This document shows positions 54,101-63,980 of a stretch of DNA of 64,000 bases, piece after piece (the stretch's first letter is position 1; each line of letters begins with the position of its first letter). The DNA is from Hyunsoonleella jejuensis (lineage in GTDB: Bacteria > Bacteroidota > Bacteroidia > Flavobacteriales > Flavobacteriaceae). A program made the position numbers and the translations under genes. The notes beneath the pieces were generated by a model that saw only the letters and a list, made by a program, of their open reading frames with translations, was not told the DNA's origin and made no database searches. The stretch covers positions 682,001-746,000 of the forward strand of contig NZ_FOFN01000001.1 in the NCBI RefSeq assembly GCF_900111025.1, in the 5' to 3' direction.

Positions 54101-54883
54101 ATGAAAAAATTACTACTTATAATATTTGCGTTGAGTGTTGTGCAGGGTTTATTTGCGCAACAGGAGTCATCTTTTGGAGATGGCGAATGGTTTAAATTTA
54201 AAATGAGTTATAGCGGCTTTTTAAAGGCTGGAAACGCAACGCTTACTGTTAAAGATTCTAAATTAGACGATAAAGACGTGTACCATGTTGTTGGCAAGGG
54301 CTGGACAACAGGCATGATTAAATGGTTTTTTAAGGTAAAGGATAGGTATGAAAGTTACTTCGACAAAAACACCATAATACCATATAAATTTGTCCGTAAT
54401 ATTGATGAGGGAGGGCATACCAAGGATATTGAAATTGAGTTTGATCATAAGAACCAAAAAGCCCATGTGAATAACAAAAAGCATAAAACCAAAAAAGTAA
54501 TTGATACCAAACCGAATATTCAGGATATGGTATCAACTTACTATTATTTGCGTAATAGTATTGACATAAATTCCCTAAAAATTGGTGATGAGTTTAAAGT
54601 AGATATGTTTTTTGATGAGGAGAATTATGGCTTTAAATTACAGTACTTAGGCGTAGAAACTATTGATACAGATTTTGGAGATGTGGTGGCTTTAAAATTT
54701 AGACCATATGTAATGGCTGGTCGTGTTTTTAAGGAGGAAGAAAGTTTAACGCTATGGGTCTCAAAAGACAAAAATAAAGTACCTTTGCGCATTAAAGCAG
54801 ATTTGGCTGTCGGGTCGCTTAGAGCAGACCTAGAAGCCTTTAAGGGACTGAAGCACCCATTTCAAATAGTTGTTAATAATTAA
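54101..54883 (+). CDS. DUF3108 domain exported protein
   Basis: The 260-residue protein has a signal peptide (1-19, VVQGLFAQ). The mature part resembles DUF3108: EWFKFKMSYSGFLKAGNATL at its start, YHVVGKGWTTGMIKWFFKVKDRYESYFD in the middle, and LWVSKDKNKVPLRIKADLAVG near the end. Probably a periplasmic lipid-binding-type beta-barrel. Its stop codon overlaps the kynA start (TAATG), so they are translationally coupled, though no functional link is known. Confidence 0.88.
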   Translation: MKKLLLIIFALSVVQGLFAQQESSFGDGEWFKFKMSYSGFLKAGNATLTVKDSKLDDKDVYHVVGKGWTTGMIKWFFKVKDRYESYFDKNTIIPYKFVRNIDEGGHTKDIEIEFDHKNQKAHVNNKKHKTKKVIDTKPNIQDMVSTYYYLRNSIDINSLKIGDEFKVDMFFDEENYGFKLQYLGVETIDTDFGDVVALKFRPYVMAGRVFKEEESLTLWVSKDKNKVPLRIKADLAVGSLRADLEAFKGLKHPFQIVVNN

Positions 54884-55812
54884 TGAAATTAGACTCAGAC
54901 ATAACCAACCAACTTAAAGTAAAGTACGAGTCTATCGACCAAGATTTAGAAGTTCATTTAGAAGGCTTGCTACACAGCAAACCCATTAGCTATTGGGATT
55001 ACATTCAAACCGATGTATTGCTGAATCTTCAAAAACCCAGAACAGATTTTCCTGATGAAATGGTATTTATCATGTACCATCAAATAAGCGAACTACTTTT
55101 TAAAATGATACTTTCGGAAATTGAGCAGGTGGCAAAAAATGAAATAGACGATTTAGATACCGAAATTTTTACCGAAAAGATAATGCGTATCAGTCGTTAT
55201 TTTGATGTGCTTACCTCCTCGTTCAGTATTATGAAAGATGGTATGGATATTGAGCAATACAACCAGTTTAGGACTACGTTAACACCTGCAAGCGGGTTTC
55301 AAAGTGCACAATACAGAAAAGTAGAATTTGCTTCAACTGAATTGATAAACTTGATAGACAAACGGTTTAGAGATAGTATAGATAGAAATTCATCTTATGA
55401 GAATGCATTCGAGCATTTATACTGGCAGGCGGCAGGTAAGGATTTTGAAACAGGAAAAAAAACATACACATTATCTGCTTTTGAAGAACGTTACAAAGAC
55501 GAATTTATAGCGTTTACCAAGTTTTATTATACGAACAATTTATGGAGTAAGTATAAAGAATTACCAAAAGTCTCTCAAGAGAATAAGAGCCTTATAAAAG
55601 CCATGAGACATTACGATTATACAGTAAATGTAAAATGGGTTATGGCACATTATAATACAGCAAATCATTATTTAAACATTGGAGGTAAAACCGCTGAAGC
55701 TACAGGAGGTAGCGAATGGGTAAAATACATGCATCCAAAGTATCAAAAACGAATATTTTTTCCAGATTTATGGACAGAAAAAGAAATAGAAGATTGGGGG
55801 ACAAATATTTAA
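54883..55812 (+). CDS. kynA: Tryptophan 2,3-dioxygenase
   Basis: Haem enzyme that opens the indole ring of tryptophan. The 309-residue protein shows DEMVFIMYHQISELLFKMIL (haem/substrate pocket region), FRTTLTPASGFQSAQYRKVE (the hallmark) and a late NTANHYLNIGGKTAEATGGSEW (substrate-binding TGGS). Start overlaps the DUF3108 stop by one base. Other kynurenine genes are not in the window. The M23 peptidase frame overlaps its end. Confidence 0.95.
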   Translation: MKLDSDITNQLKVKYESIDQDLEVHLEGLLHSKPISYWDYIQTDVLLNLQKPRTDFPDEMVFIMYHQISELLFKMILSEIEQVAKNEIDDLDTEIFTEKIMRISRYFDVLTSSFSIMKDGMDIEQYNQFRTTLTPASGFQSAQYRKVEFASTELINLIDKRFRDSIDRNSSYENAFEHLYWQAAGKDFETGKKTYTLSAFEERYKDEFIAFTKFYYTNNLWSKYKELPKVSQENKSLIKAMRHYDYTVNVKWVMAHYNTANHYLNIGGKTAEATGGSEWVKYMHPKYQKRIFFPDLWTEKEIEDWGTNI

Positions 55813-57086
55813 TACTTTTCTTTTTAGGCATATTAATTTTGGGGTGTAAAGACGACCCTAAACCTGAAATACAGGAAGAGGAAGTAGCCAAAGTAGAAGA
55901 GCCTGAACCAGTTATGGAGTTTGGGTTTAATCTTGATAATTATATTGTAAAGCGTGATACCATTAGAAACGGAGACACTTTTGGGGTTATTTTAGAACGT
56001 AATAATGTAGGGTATCCTGAGATTTTTAATATTGCCGAAAAAGCCAAAGACACATTCGATATTAGTAGAAGTTTACAAGTAGGCAAACCTTATACTCTTT
56101 TGTGCGCTAAAGATTCGCTAGAAACCGCAACATGCTTTATTTATCAACCTAATTTAGAAGATTATGTAGTGATTAATTTTCAAGATTCTATACAGGCTTA
56201 TAGAAGCAGAAAACCCATTAAATATGTTGAAAAAGTAGCTACAGGAGTTATAGAAGACAATATTTCCCTCACTTTGGAAGAACAAGGTTTAAGTCCGCGT
56301 TTGGCTTATATAATGGCGGATGATATTTATGCATGGACTATAGATTTTAGAAGGCTTCAAAAAGGAGACCGCTTTAAAGTTATTTACACCGATAAATATA
56401 TAAACGATACCATTTATACGGGCGTTCATAAAGTAAAGGCTGCTTATTTTGAACACAATAACGAGCCTTTTTACGCTTTTGAATTTATGACCGATACCGC
56501 TAAGGGCATTGTAGATTATTTCAATGATGAAGCGAAAAATTTAAGACGCGCATTTTTAAAAGCACCGGTAAAATTTAGCCGAATTTCGTCTCGCTACAAT
56601 TTAAAAAGGCGCATTGCCGTTTACGGGTATCGTGTAAGAGCACATAGAGGTACTGATTTTGCAGCATCTATTGGTACGCCAATTATGGCAACTGCTAATG
56701 GTACGGTTACAAAATCTGAACGACGAGGTGGGAACGGAAATTACGTTAAAATTAGGCATAATGCTACTTACGAAACACAATATTTGCATATGAGTAAACG
56801 ACTTGTAAAAGTTGGTCAATTTGTAAAACAAGGTGATGTTATTGGAGAAGTTGGTATGACGGGTAATACTGGTGGCCCTCATGTATGCTATCGCTTTTGG
56901 AAGAACGGCAAACAGGTAGACCCTTTTAAGCAAAAACTACCAGAGGCTAAACCTATTTCAGATTCGCTTAAAGTGCAATTCTTGGAGTTTATTCAGCCCA
57001 TTAAATATAAGTTAGATAATATTAATTTTAAACCTCAAATTACAGAAGAAGACATTGAACCTGTAATTTACCAATCAAATTCATAA
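55770..57086 (+). CDS. M23 peptidase lipoprotein with altered zinc site
   Basis: Envelope lipoprotein (lipobox LGILILGC) with an Asp/Glu/Pro linker and a C-terminal LytM/M23 domain (about 270-400). The H-x3-D motif is [10 protein letters not shown]. The second zinc motif, HxH elsewhere, reads GPHVCYRFW: the metal-binding second His is Cys. The start is uncertain. ATG 55770 gives a 438-residue product and TTG 55794 gives a 430-residue product. The ATG at 55716 is unlikely because it adds a non-signal N terminus and a longer overlap with kynA. Whether it cuts peptidoglycan or only binds cannot be said. Confidence 0.85.
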   Translation: MDRKRNRRLGDKYLILFFLGILILGCKDDPKPEIQEEEVAKVEEPEPVMEFGFNLDNYIVKRDTIRNGDTFGVILERNNVGYPEIFNIAEKAKDTFDISRSLQVGKPYTLLCAKDSLETATCFIYQPNLEDYVVINFQDSIQAYRSRKPIKYVEKVATGVIEDNISLTLEEQGLSPRLAYIMADDIYAWTIDFRRLQKGDRFKVIYTDKYINDTIYTGVHKVKAAYFEHNNEPFYAFEFMTDTAKGIVDYFNDEAKNLRRAFLKAPVKFSRISSRYNLKRRIAVYGYRVRAHRGTDFAASIGTPIMATANGTVTKSERRGGNGNYVKIRHNATYETQYLHMSKRLVKVGQFVKQGDVIGEVGMTGNTGGPHVCYRFWKNGKQVDPFKQKLPEAKPISDSLKVQFLEFIQPIKYKLDNINFKPQITEEDIEPVIYQSNS

Positions 57087-57087
57087 T

Positions 57088-58707
57088 ATGGCATTACCTA
57101 GTGTAAACCCAACGAAAACAGCCTCCTGGAAACGATTAGAACATCATTTTACTGAAGCTCAATATTTAAAGATGAAAGATTTGTTCGCTCAAGATGCTGA
57201 AAGAGCTAATAAATTCACTATTAAATGGGACGATTTTTATGTTGATTTCTCTAAGAATAGAATCACAGAAGAGACTTTTAAATATCTTTTAGAATTAGCA
57301 GATGATGTTAAATTAAAAGAAGCTATTGAAAGTCAGTTTTCAGGAGAAAAAATAAATAAAACAGAAGGAAGAGCAGTTTTGCATACAGCATTAAGAGCCC
57401 CAGAATCGGCCGTTGTAATGGTTGATGGTGAAAATGTTATTCCTGAAATATACAAGGTAAAGCATAAAATTGAAGGTTTTACAAACGAAGTGGTAAATGG
57501 TGACAGAAAAGGCTATACCGGAAAACCATTCACCGACGTTGTAAATATTGGTATTGGCGGTTCCGATTTAGGTCCTGCTATGGTGGTTGATGCACTGCAG
57601 TTTTATAAAAACCAGTTAACCACCCATTTTGTGAGTAATGTGGATGGCGATCATGTAAATGAGGTGATTAAGAAATTAAATCCAGAAACAACTTTATTTG
57701 TTGTTGTTTCAAAAACATTTACTACTCAAGAAACAATTTCAAACGCTAATACCATAAAATCATGGTTTCTAAAATCCGCAAATGAAGAAGATATTGCAAA
57801 ACATTTTGTGGCAGTATCTACGAATTTAGATGCAGTTTCCAAATTTGGTATCGATACAAGCAATATTTTCCCGATGTGGGATTGGGTTGGAGGTCGTTTT
57901 TCATTGTGGAGTGCAGTAGGCTTATCCATTAGTTTAGCAGTTGGGTATAACAATTATGCTAGTTTATTGGAAGGCGCCCATAAAATGGACGTTCATTTTA
58001 AGAATGAAGATTTTAAAAAAAATATACCTGTAGTTTTAGGCTTAATTAGTATTTGGTACAATAACTTTTTTGATGCTGAAAGTGAAGCGGTAATTGCCTA
58101 TTCTCAATATCTAAATCAGTTTGCAACGTATTTGCAACAAGGTATAATGGAAAGTAACGGAAAGAGTGTGGATAGAAACGGCAGTCCTATTGATTACCAA
58201 ACAGGAACCTTAATTTGGGGAGAACCAGGAACCAATTCCCAGCATGCGTTTTTTCAATTAATTCATCAGGGCACTAAATTAATTCCGGCAGATTTTATAG
58301 GTTTTGTAGAATCGTTGCATGGTAACCAAGACCACCAAGACAAATTAACTTCGAACTTTTTAGCCCAAACGGAGGCCTTATTAAATGGAAAAACAAAAGA
58401 GCAAGTAGTAGCAGAGGGTACTTCAGAAGCTATTGTTCCATTCAAAATATTTGAAGGTAATAAGCCTACGAATACTATTTTCATTAAAAAATTAACGCCA
58501 GAAAGCTTAGGAAAGCTTATTGCTATGTACGAGCATAAAATATTTGTACAAGGTGTTATCTGGAATATTTTTAGTTATGACCAGTTTGGTGTTGAGTTAG
58601 GGAAACAATTGGCCAGTAAAATTTTAAAGGAATTTAGTGGTGAAGCCGAAAATGAACATGATAATTCTACTTTTAACTTATTGAATTATTATAGGCAAAA
58701 CTCTTAA
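57088..58707 (+). CDS. pgi: Glucose-6-phosphate isomerase
   Basis: Interconverts glucose 6-phosphate and fructose 6-phosphate. The 539-residue protein has the two signature blocks [15 protein letters not shown] and [19 protein letters not shown], plus the late [20 protein letters not shown]. It begins two bases after the M23 gene and ends in a clear terminator. Confidence 0.97.
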   Translation: MALPSVNPTKTASWKRLEHHFTEAQYLKMKDLFAQDAERANKFTIKWDDFYVDFSKNRITEETFKYLLELADDVKLKEAIESQFSGEKINKTEGRAVLHTALRAPESAVVMVDGENVIPEIYKVKHKIEGFTNEVVNGDRKGYTGKPFTDVVNIGIGGSDLGPAMVVDALQFYKNQLTTHFVSNVDGDHVNEVIKKLNPETTLFVVVSKTFTTQETISNANTIKSWFLKSANEEDIAKHFVAVSTNLDAVSKFGIDTSNIFPMWDWVGGRFSLWSAVGLSISLAVGYNNYASLLEGAHKMDVHFKNEDFKKNIPVVLGLISIWYNNFFDAESEAVIAYSQYLNQFATYLQQGIMESNGKSVDRNGSPIDYQTGTLIWGEPGTNSQHAFFQLIHQGTKLIPADFIGFVESLHGNQDHQDKLTSNFLAQTEALLNGKTKEQVVAEGTSEAIVPFKIFEGNKPTNTIFIKKLTPESLGKLIAMYEHKIFVQGVIWNIFSYDQFGVELGKQLASKILKEFSGEAENEHDNSTFNLLNYYRQNS

Positions 58708-58726
58708 AACAGTAAAAATTTCTCAT

Positions 58727-58762
58727 CAAAAGCACCGATATTGTGAATATCGGTGCTTTTTT
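58727..58762 (+). terminator. Terminator after pgi
   Basis: AAAAGCACCGATATT-GTG-AATATCGGTGCTTTTTT is a perfect stem with a T run, 20 bases after the pgi stop. Confidence 0.9.
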
Positions 58763-58870
58763 GTTAATAACAAATGTTAAAATCCTTAACATTTGGTTAA
58801 TATTAATCTTATAATAATCAGTATTTTTGCCTCGACTAATTTCAAATTATTAAATAATTTTTCAAAAATT

Positions 58871-61438
58871 ATGAAAAAAACTACTAATTTATTGATTATG
58901 GTAACAATTTTGCTTTTTAGCGCTGTTGCCATGGCTCAAAGTACTATAACTGGTACTATTGTAGAGGCTGGTACGAACTTACCGCTTCCAGGCGCCAACG
59001 TTATTGAAAAAGGTACTTCAAATGGCGTAACTACAGATTTTGATGGAAACTTTTCTATTACTACTCGGGAAAATTCTGGAGAAATTGTGATAACCTATAT
59101 TGGTTATAATTCAAAAACAATCGCATTTTCTGGAAATATGGCTTTAGGTAATGTTGAAATGGCATCAAGTCAAGTAGGTCTTGAGGAAATTCAAATTATT
59201 GCTTCTGTAGCTGTAGACAGAAAAACACCCGTTGCCGTATCTACTGTTAGAAAAGAAAGTATTCAACTGAAGCTTGGTAATCAAGAATTTCCAGAAATTT
59301 TAAAATCAACACCGGGTGTTTTTGTAACAAGAAATGGTGGTGGTTTTGGAGATGGAGAAGTTACAATGCGCGGTTTTAATTCTGAAAATGTAGCAGTACT
59401 TATAAACGGTATTCCCGTTAATGATATGGAAAACGGGCGTGTTTTTTGGAGTAACTGGGCTGGTCTGGGTAGTGTTACATCATCTATTCAATCGCAAAGA
59501 GGTTTAGGAGCAGCTAAAATTGCAGTGCCTTCCATTGGTGGTACGATAAACACCATTACTGAATCTACCGATTCTGAAAAAGGCGGTTTTGTTGGCTTCG
59601 ATGTTGGTAACGATGGTTATACACGATATGGAGCTAAAGTATCTACAGGACTTCAAGAAAATGGACTTGCAGTAACAGCTTATGCAGATAGAACAGTTGG
59701 AGATGCTACTTATGCGGATGGAACAAATTTTCAGGCAGTCTCTTACTTTTTAAATGTCTCTTATAAGTTAAATGATGCTCATAAATTGGCATTCAATGTT
59801 TTTGGAGCAAAACAACGCCACGGCCAACGTCAAAATAGGTCGTTAATAAATGATTATAGACAAAGTGATAGAGGGATTCGCTATAATCCAGATTGGGGTT
59901 ATAAAAATGGACAGATAACAAATATTGAAGATAATTTTTATCACAAACCATTAATGTCTATAAACCACTATTGGAGGATAAATGATATTACTACGTTATC
60001 TACATCATTATACGGATCGACTGGTACAGGTGGCGGCGGTGGAACTGCCGGCGACGAACAAGGAAAATTCACCAATGCCGATTATAAATTTGGAAATTTT
60101 GGACCAGTAAATCTAGATAGAATAGTTGATGAAAATATTGCTAGGGGAGCACAAGGTGCTTCTGCAATTTTAAGAGCAAGTAGAAACGATCATGTTTGGC
60201 TAGGTGCACTTAGTGTGCTGAACACAGAAATAAATGATTATTTGGATTTAAATATTGGTGCAGATTACCGTTACTATGTTGGGGAACATTTTCAAGAGGT
60301 CACAGATTTATTAGGAGGTCAATATTTTTTGAGTGATGACGATATAAACAACCCTAACAGAGCCACTTTAGTTGGAGATAAAATTAACTACCATGATAAG
60401 GGTTATCATCAATGGATTGGGGGTTTTGCGCAAGCCGAATATGATAAAGATGATTTTACTGCTTTTGCCGCAATTAACTTCAACAATAGTAGATATCAAA
60501 GAGAAGACTTTTTTCAAAAGTTGGATAGCGATCCTGCACAATTAACGGATGCAAAGAACTTTTTTGCAGTAGGTGGTAAGTTTGGTGCAAGTTACCGTTT
60601 TGATAGTATGCACAACGTATTTTTCAATGCAGGTTATTTTGAGAGAGTTCCTTTCTTAGATGATGTTTGGTTAAATTTTACTAACGACGATTTCAATGAA
60701 GGTGTGAAAAATCAAAAAATTACAAGTTTTGAGATAGGTTATGGTTTACGTTCTGAAAAGCTAGCGGCTAATGTAAATGTTTATAACACGATTTGGAAAA
60801 ATAGAACTTTAACTGCTGATCAGGGTACTGGTGAAAATCTTATAACTGCAAATATAAATGGTTTAGAAGCATTACACCAAGGTGTAGAAGTAGATTTTGA
60901 ATATCGTCCTTTCGATTTTATAACTGTAACAGGTATGGTGTCTTTCGGGGATTGGACTTGGAATAATAATGTTACAGATGTACCGTTTTTTGATATTGAT
61001 AGAAATCCTGTTCTTAATGCTGATGGTTCTGCTAGGACTACAGATATATTCTTAAAAGGGGTTCCTGTAGGTCGTTCAGCTCAAACTACATCAGCTTTAG
61101 GTTTAAGTGTAAGACTGTCTCAAAAGACATCCTTCACATGGGATTATAATTTTTATGATAGATACTATGCCGATTTCAACTTACAGTCTAGAAATACTGC
61201 AGCTACTTTGGAGACGAAACCGTGGAAAGTTCCAAGTTATTTCCTGTCCGATATTATTTTAAAGCATGATTTTGAGTTTGGGCCTTTTAATGCTACAATT
61301 ATCGGAAGAATTAACAACTTGTTAGATGAAGAGTTTATAAATAGAGCTGATGATGGTGTAGACAATGATGCTGCAACAGCTTTGGTGTTTTTTGGGCAGG
61401 GAAGAACATTTAGTATAAGTACAAAAATTAATTTCTAA
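58871..61438 (+). CDS. TonB-dependent outer-membrane receptor
   Basis: The 855-residue product is counted from the ATG at 58871, where a signal peptide starts (MKKTTNLLIM, cleavage after AMA). The upstream TTG frame at 58793 adds no signal. Domains: a carboxypeptidase-D-like regulatory domain (about 22-110), plug (ending about 245, EFPEILKSTPGVFVTRNGG and VTMRGFNSENVAVLINGIPV), and a barrel of the outer-membrane receptor type ending GRTFSISTKINF. It is the first of three genes with a lipoprotein and endonuclease I. Ligand unknown; the downstream nuclease hints at nucleic-acid-derived material. Confidence 0.93.
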   Translation: MKKTTNLLIMVTILLFSAVAMAQSTITGTIVEAGTNLPLPGANVIEKGTSNGVTTDFDGNFSITTRENSGEIVITYIGYNSKTIAFSGNMALGNVEMASSQVGLEEIQIIASVAVDRKTPVAVSTVRKESIQLKLGNQEFPEILKSTPGVFVTRNGGGFGDGEVTMRGFNSENVAVLINGIPVNDMENGRVFWSNWAGLGSVTSSIQSQRGLGAAKIAVPSIGGTINTITESTDSEKGGFVGFDVGNDGYTRYGAKVSTGLQENGLAVTAYADRTVGDATYADGTNFQAVSYFLNVSYKLNDAHKLAFNVFGAKQRHGQRQNRSLINDYRQSDRGIRYNPDWGYKNGQITNIEDNFYHKPLMSINHYWRINDITTLSTSLYGSTGTGGGGGTAGDEQGKFTNADYKFGNFGPVNLDRIVDENIARGAQGASAILRASRNDHVWLGALSVLNTEINDYLDLNIGADYRYYVGEHFQEVTDLLGGQYFLSDDDINNPNRATLVGDKINYHDKGYHQWIGGFAQAEYDKDDFTAFAAINFNNSRYQREDFFQKLDSDPAQLTDAKNFFAVGGKFGASYRFDSMHNVFFNAGYFERVPFLDDVWLNFTNDDFNEGVKNQKITSFEIGYGLRSEKLAANVNVYNTIWKNRTLTADQGTGENLITANINGLEALHQGVEVDFEYRPFDFITVTGMVSFGDWTWNNNVTDVPFFDIDRNPVLNADGSARTTDIFLKGVPVGRSAQTTSALGLSVRLSQKTSFTWDYNFYDRYYADFNLQSRNTAATLETKPWKVPSYFLSDIILKHDFEFGPFNATIIGRINNLLDEEFINRADDGVDNDAATALVFFGQGRTFSISTKINF

Positions 61439-61449
61439 ATAAAAAAGAA

Positions 61450-63093
61450 ATGAGAAAAATTATAAATATAGTTATGGTGCTAGGGTTAATACTAGTATCA
61501 TGTGAAAGGTCTCTAGAAGACACATACGAGGACTTAGGTCTAGATAATACAATAGTAGGGGATACAGAAATCACTTTATCTGATGACGACTACGAGGCAA
61601 TAGGTGTTGCCAATAATTTCTTCGAATCTATTGATGATGCCCGAGAATTAGTGCCAGATTATTTAACAAGTTTGTATCCGGCATGGGGGAAAGGTTCATC
61701 AGTATTGGTAAACTATGAATTGGAGTTCGGTACAGATTTACCAGAGGTTGAAGGATACACAAGTGCTACTATTTATCAACTGGACCTTGATGACTATGCA
61801 ACAACAGGAGACGAAGGTGCTGCTTTTTGGCCAAACGTAGACCCTGATGATTTTGTTCCAGCTATTTTAGATAGTGAGATTGATTCTCCAATGGATGGGG
61901 ATTTTGTTTTGGCAAGATATGAGCAATTTTTTGAAGAACCTGTTGTTGGTTTAGCTAATGTTTACCAAGCTTCATTCCCAACTAACTATGATGATTTTGA
62001 AAACATTGATGTTCTTGGAGCTCAAGGCTGGACTGTAGGTTCTGCAAATGTACAAGGTTCAGGGTTTCAAAGTGGAGCATTTGCCAATGAGGATTGGTTG
62101 ATTTCTCCTGAAATTGATTTAACAGGTCAAACAGGTTTGAGGTTTCAGATTAATCAAGAAATTGATTTATTTGGTAGTCCTGTAGACCTATTTGATATTA
62201 TAATATCAACAAATTACACAACTGGTACAGACCCTATGGCTGCAACTTGGACTGCATTAGATTTTGATAAGACCGCATACGGTAACTTAACTCTATCTCC
62301 AGATCTAGATTTTTCTGCTTATGATGGTCAAACTATTCATGTAGCATTTAAATATACATCTACAGATGATGTGTCTCCAAGATGGAGAATAGAGTCCTTC
62401 TCTATTAAAACAGTTGGTGTTGAAGGAGATACTAATAGAAAGGGCGCCTACTATGCGTATAATGGTTCACGTTGGGAATTAGACACTAATTCATATTATC
62501 TAAGTGGTTCAGATTATGATAGTATGGGTGAAAGTAGAGATAGACCAGGAAGATTTGATAATTTCAGTAGCTCGGTTCGACCAGAAGATTATCTTCCAAG
62601 ATTTTTAGACAATACACCGCCATACAATTTCGCACAGGAAGAGGATCAAATCTTCTTAATATATAGGTTTTTTAACGGTAGTACAGTATTAAGAGGCAAT
62701 TCTTATACTTTTACTAATGGTGTATGGACACCGCACCAAACAAAACTGCAATTCGGTCATGATGGAAAGAAATGGGTTCCAGATAATACAATAAAGTATG
62801 TTATGGGGTCTTCCGATTATACTAATATTGTAGAAGCACTTTCTACCAAATATCCAGATGCAACAAGTAGCATGAAAAATTTTGGAAACATGGATAGAAG
62901 AGCTGGGAATAGTGCAGAATGGACTAATGATATGGTACTGGAAGCTATTGCAGTTGTTTTAGATATTATAAACCCTACTGCAGCTGCAGGTCAGAAATAC
63001 ATAGTTACAATTGATGTTTTCAACGGATCTAGAACTACAGAAGATTTTGCAGTAATCAAAGATGAAACTACTGGCGAGTGGATTTACCAATAA
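61450..63093 (+). CDS. Lipoprotein with choice-of-anchor/DUF5017-like region
   Basis: The 547-residue lipoprotein (lipobox LILVSCERS, Cys about residue 18) has an N-terminal acidic half with two DDYEAIG-like stretches. The middle region (about 185-320) has the cleaved-adhesin/choice-of-anchor J pattern: QGWTVGSANVQGSGFQSGAF, then ANEDWLISPEIDLTGQTGL. The C-terminal half has repeated GSRW/WTPHQTKLQF blocks. It begins 11 bases after the receptor stop and overlaps or abuts the nuclease gene. Likely an outer-leaflet binding partner of the receptor. Confidence 0.85.
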   Translation: MRKIINIVMVLGLILVSCERSLEDTYEDLGLDNTIVGDTEITLSDDDYEAIGVANNFFESIDDARELVPDYLTSLYPAWGKGSSVLVNYELEFGTDLPEVEGYTSATIYQLDLDDYATTGDEGAAFWPNVDPDDFVPAILDSEIDSPMDGDFVLARYEQFFEEPVVGLANVYQASFPTNYDDFENIDVLGAQGWTVGSANVQGSGFQSGAFANEDWLISPEIDLTGQTGLRFQINQEIDLFGSPVDLFDIIISTNYTTGTDPMAATWTALDFDKTAYGNLTLSPDLDFSAYDGQTIHVAFKYTSTDDVSPRWRIESFSIKTVGVEGDTNRKGAYYAYNGSRWELDTNSYYLSGSDYDSMGESRDRPGRFDNFSSSVRPEDYLPRFLDNTPPYNFAQEEDQIFLIYRFFNGSTVLRGNSYTFTNGVWTPHQTKLQFGHDGKKWVPDNTIKYVMGSSDYTNIVEALSTKYPDATSSMKNFGNMDRRAGNSAEWTNDMVLEAIAVVLDIINPTAAAGQKYIVTIDVFNGSRTTEDFAVIKDETTGEWIYQ

Positions 63094-63116
63094 TAATGAA
63101 TACTAATTATAATTAT

Positions 63117-63881
63117 ATGAAAAAATTAATTTTAATATTTGTCTCTCTTTGTTTTGTTGCATGTGTTAACAACGACCGCGTAGCACCAGAAGTGGGTTTA
63201 GGATTAAATGTACCCGAAGATTTAGAATTGTATTATGCTACACTTAAATTGACGCAAGATAACGAAGAAAACTATGATGCTTTAAGAAAGCTTACAGTTG
63301 ATAACCATACTAACATTTTATCTTACGGTAGAAGGCATGATTATCTATATAACGCAGATGAAGATCTTTCTAATCCAGATAACGTAACTTTAATGTATAC
63401 AGGTGAAAGCAGGTATTGGGAAGAATATACATCTAGTAGTAATGACTACAATCCGCAAACGTTTAATACAGAACATGTATATCCGCAGTCTTTATTGCGA
63501 CTTTCTGATGCTGTAACAGACTTACATCATTTAAGATCTGTTGATGCTGATGTAAATAGCGACAGAAGCAACCTTCCTTTTGTTGATGGTAGTGGGGCCA
63601 ACCAAAGAATTGGAGATGGTTGGTATCCAGGGGATGAGTGGAAAGGCGATGTAGCTAGAATGATATTGTATTTAAATGTTAGATATCGAGAAAAAATTGA
63701 AAAAGTAGGAACTGCAGAATTATTCTTAAAATGGAATGTAGAAGACCCTGTTTCAGCTTTTGAAATGCAACGTAACGAAGTTATTTTTTCTGCTCAAGGT
63801 AACCGCAATCCATTTATAGATAATCCTTATTTGGCAACATTAATTTGGGGAGGCGACGCTGCTGAAAACAAATGGGAATAG
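63117..63881 (+). CDS. Extracellular endonuclease I family nuclease
   Basis: The 254-residue lipoprotein (start 63117, lipobox CFVACVNN) belongs to the endonuclease I family of secreted, metal-dependent nucleases. Its active-site region is TFNTEHVYPQSLL (catalytic His) followed by DLHHLRSVDADVNSDRSNLPF. An alternative start at 63096 adds seven residues. It is the last gene of the receptor-lipoprotein-nuclease operon and is followed by a terminator. Likely on the cell surface, degrading nucleic acids. Confidence 0.9.
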   Translation: MKKLILIFVSLCFVACVNNDRVAPEVGLGLNVPEDLELYYATLKLTQDNEENYDALRKLTVDNHTNILSYGRRHDYLYNADEDLSNPDNVTLMYTGESRYWEEYTSSSNDYNPQTFNTEHVYPQSLLRLSDAVTDLHHLRSVDADVNSDRSNLPFVDGSGANQRIGDGWYPGDEWKGDVARMILYLNVRYREKIEKVGTAELFLKWNVEDPVSAFEMQRNEVIFSAQGNRNPFIDNPYLATLIWGGDAAENKWE

Positions 63882-63902
63882 GCTAAATGCTATGATAAAT
63901 TT

Positions 63903-63934
63903 AAACCGCTTCTTTTCATGAGGCGGTTTTTTTA
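63903..63934 (+). terminator. Terminator after nuclease operon
   Basis: AACCGC and GCGGTT pair around CTTCTTTTCATGAG, followed by a T run, about 20 bases after the nuclease stop. Confidence 0.8.
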
Positions 63935-63980
63935 TAAACTAAAATCACTATTTTTGAAATCAGAATAAAATAAAACGATC

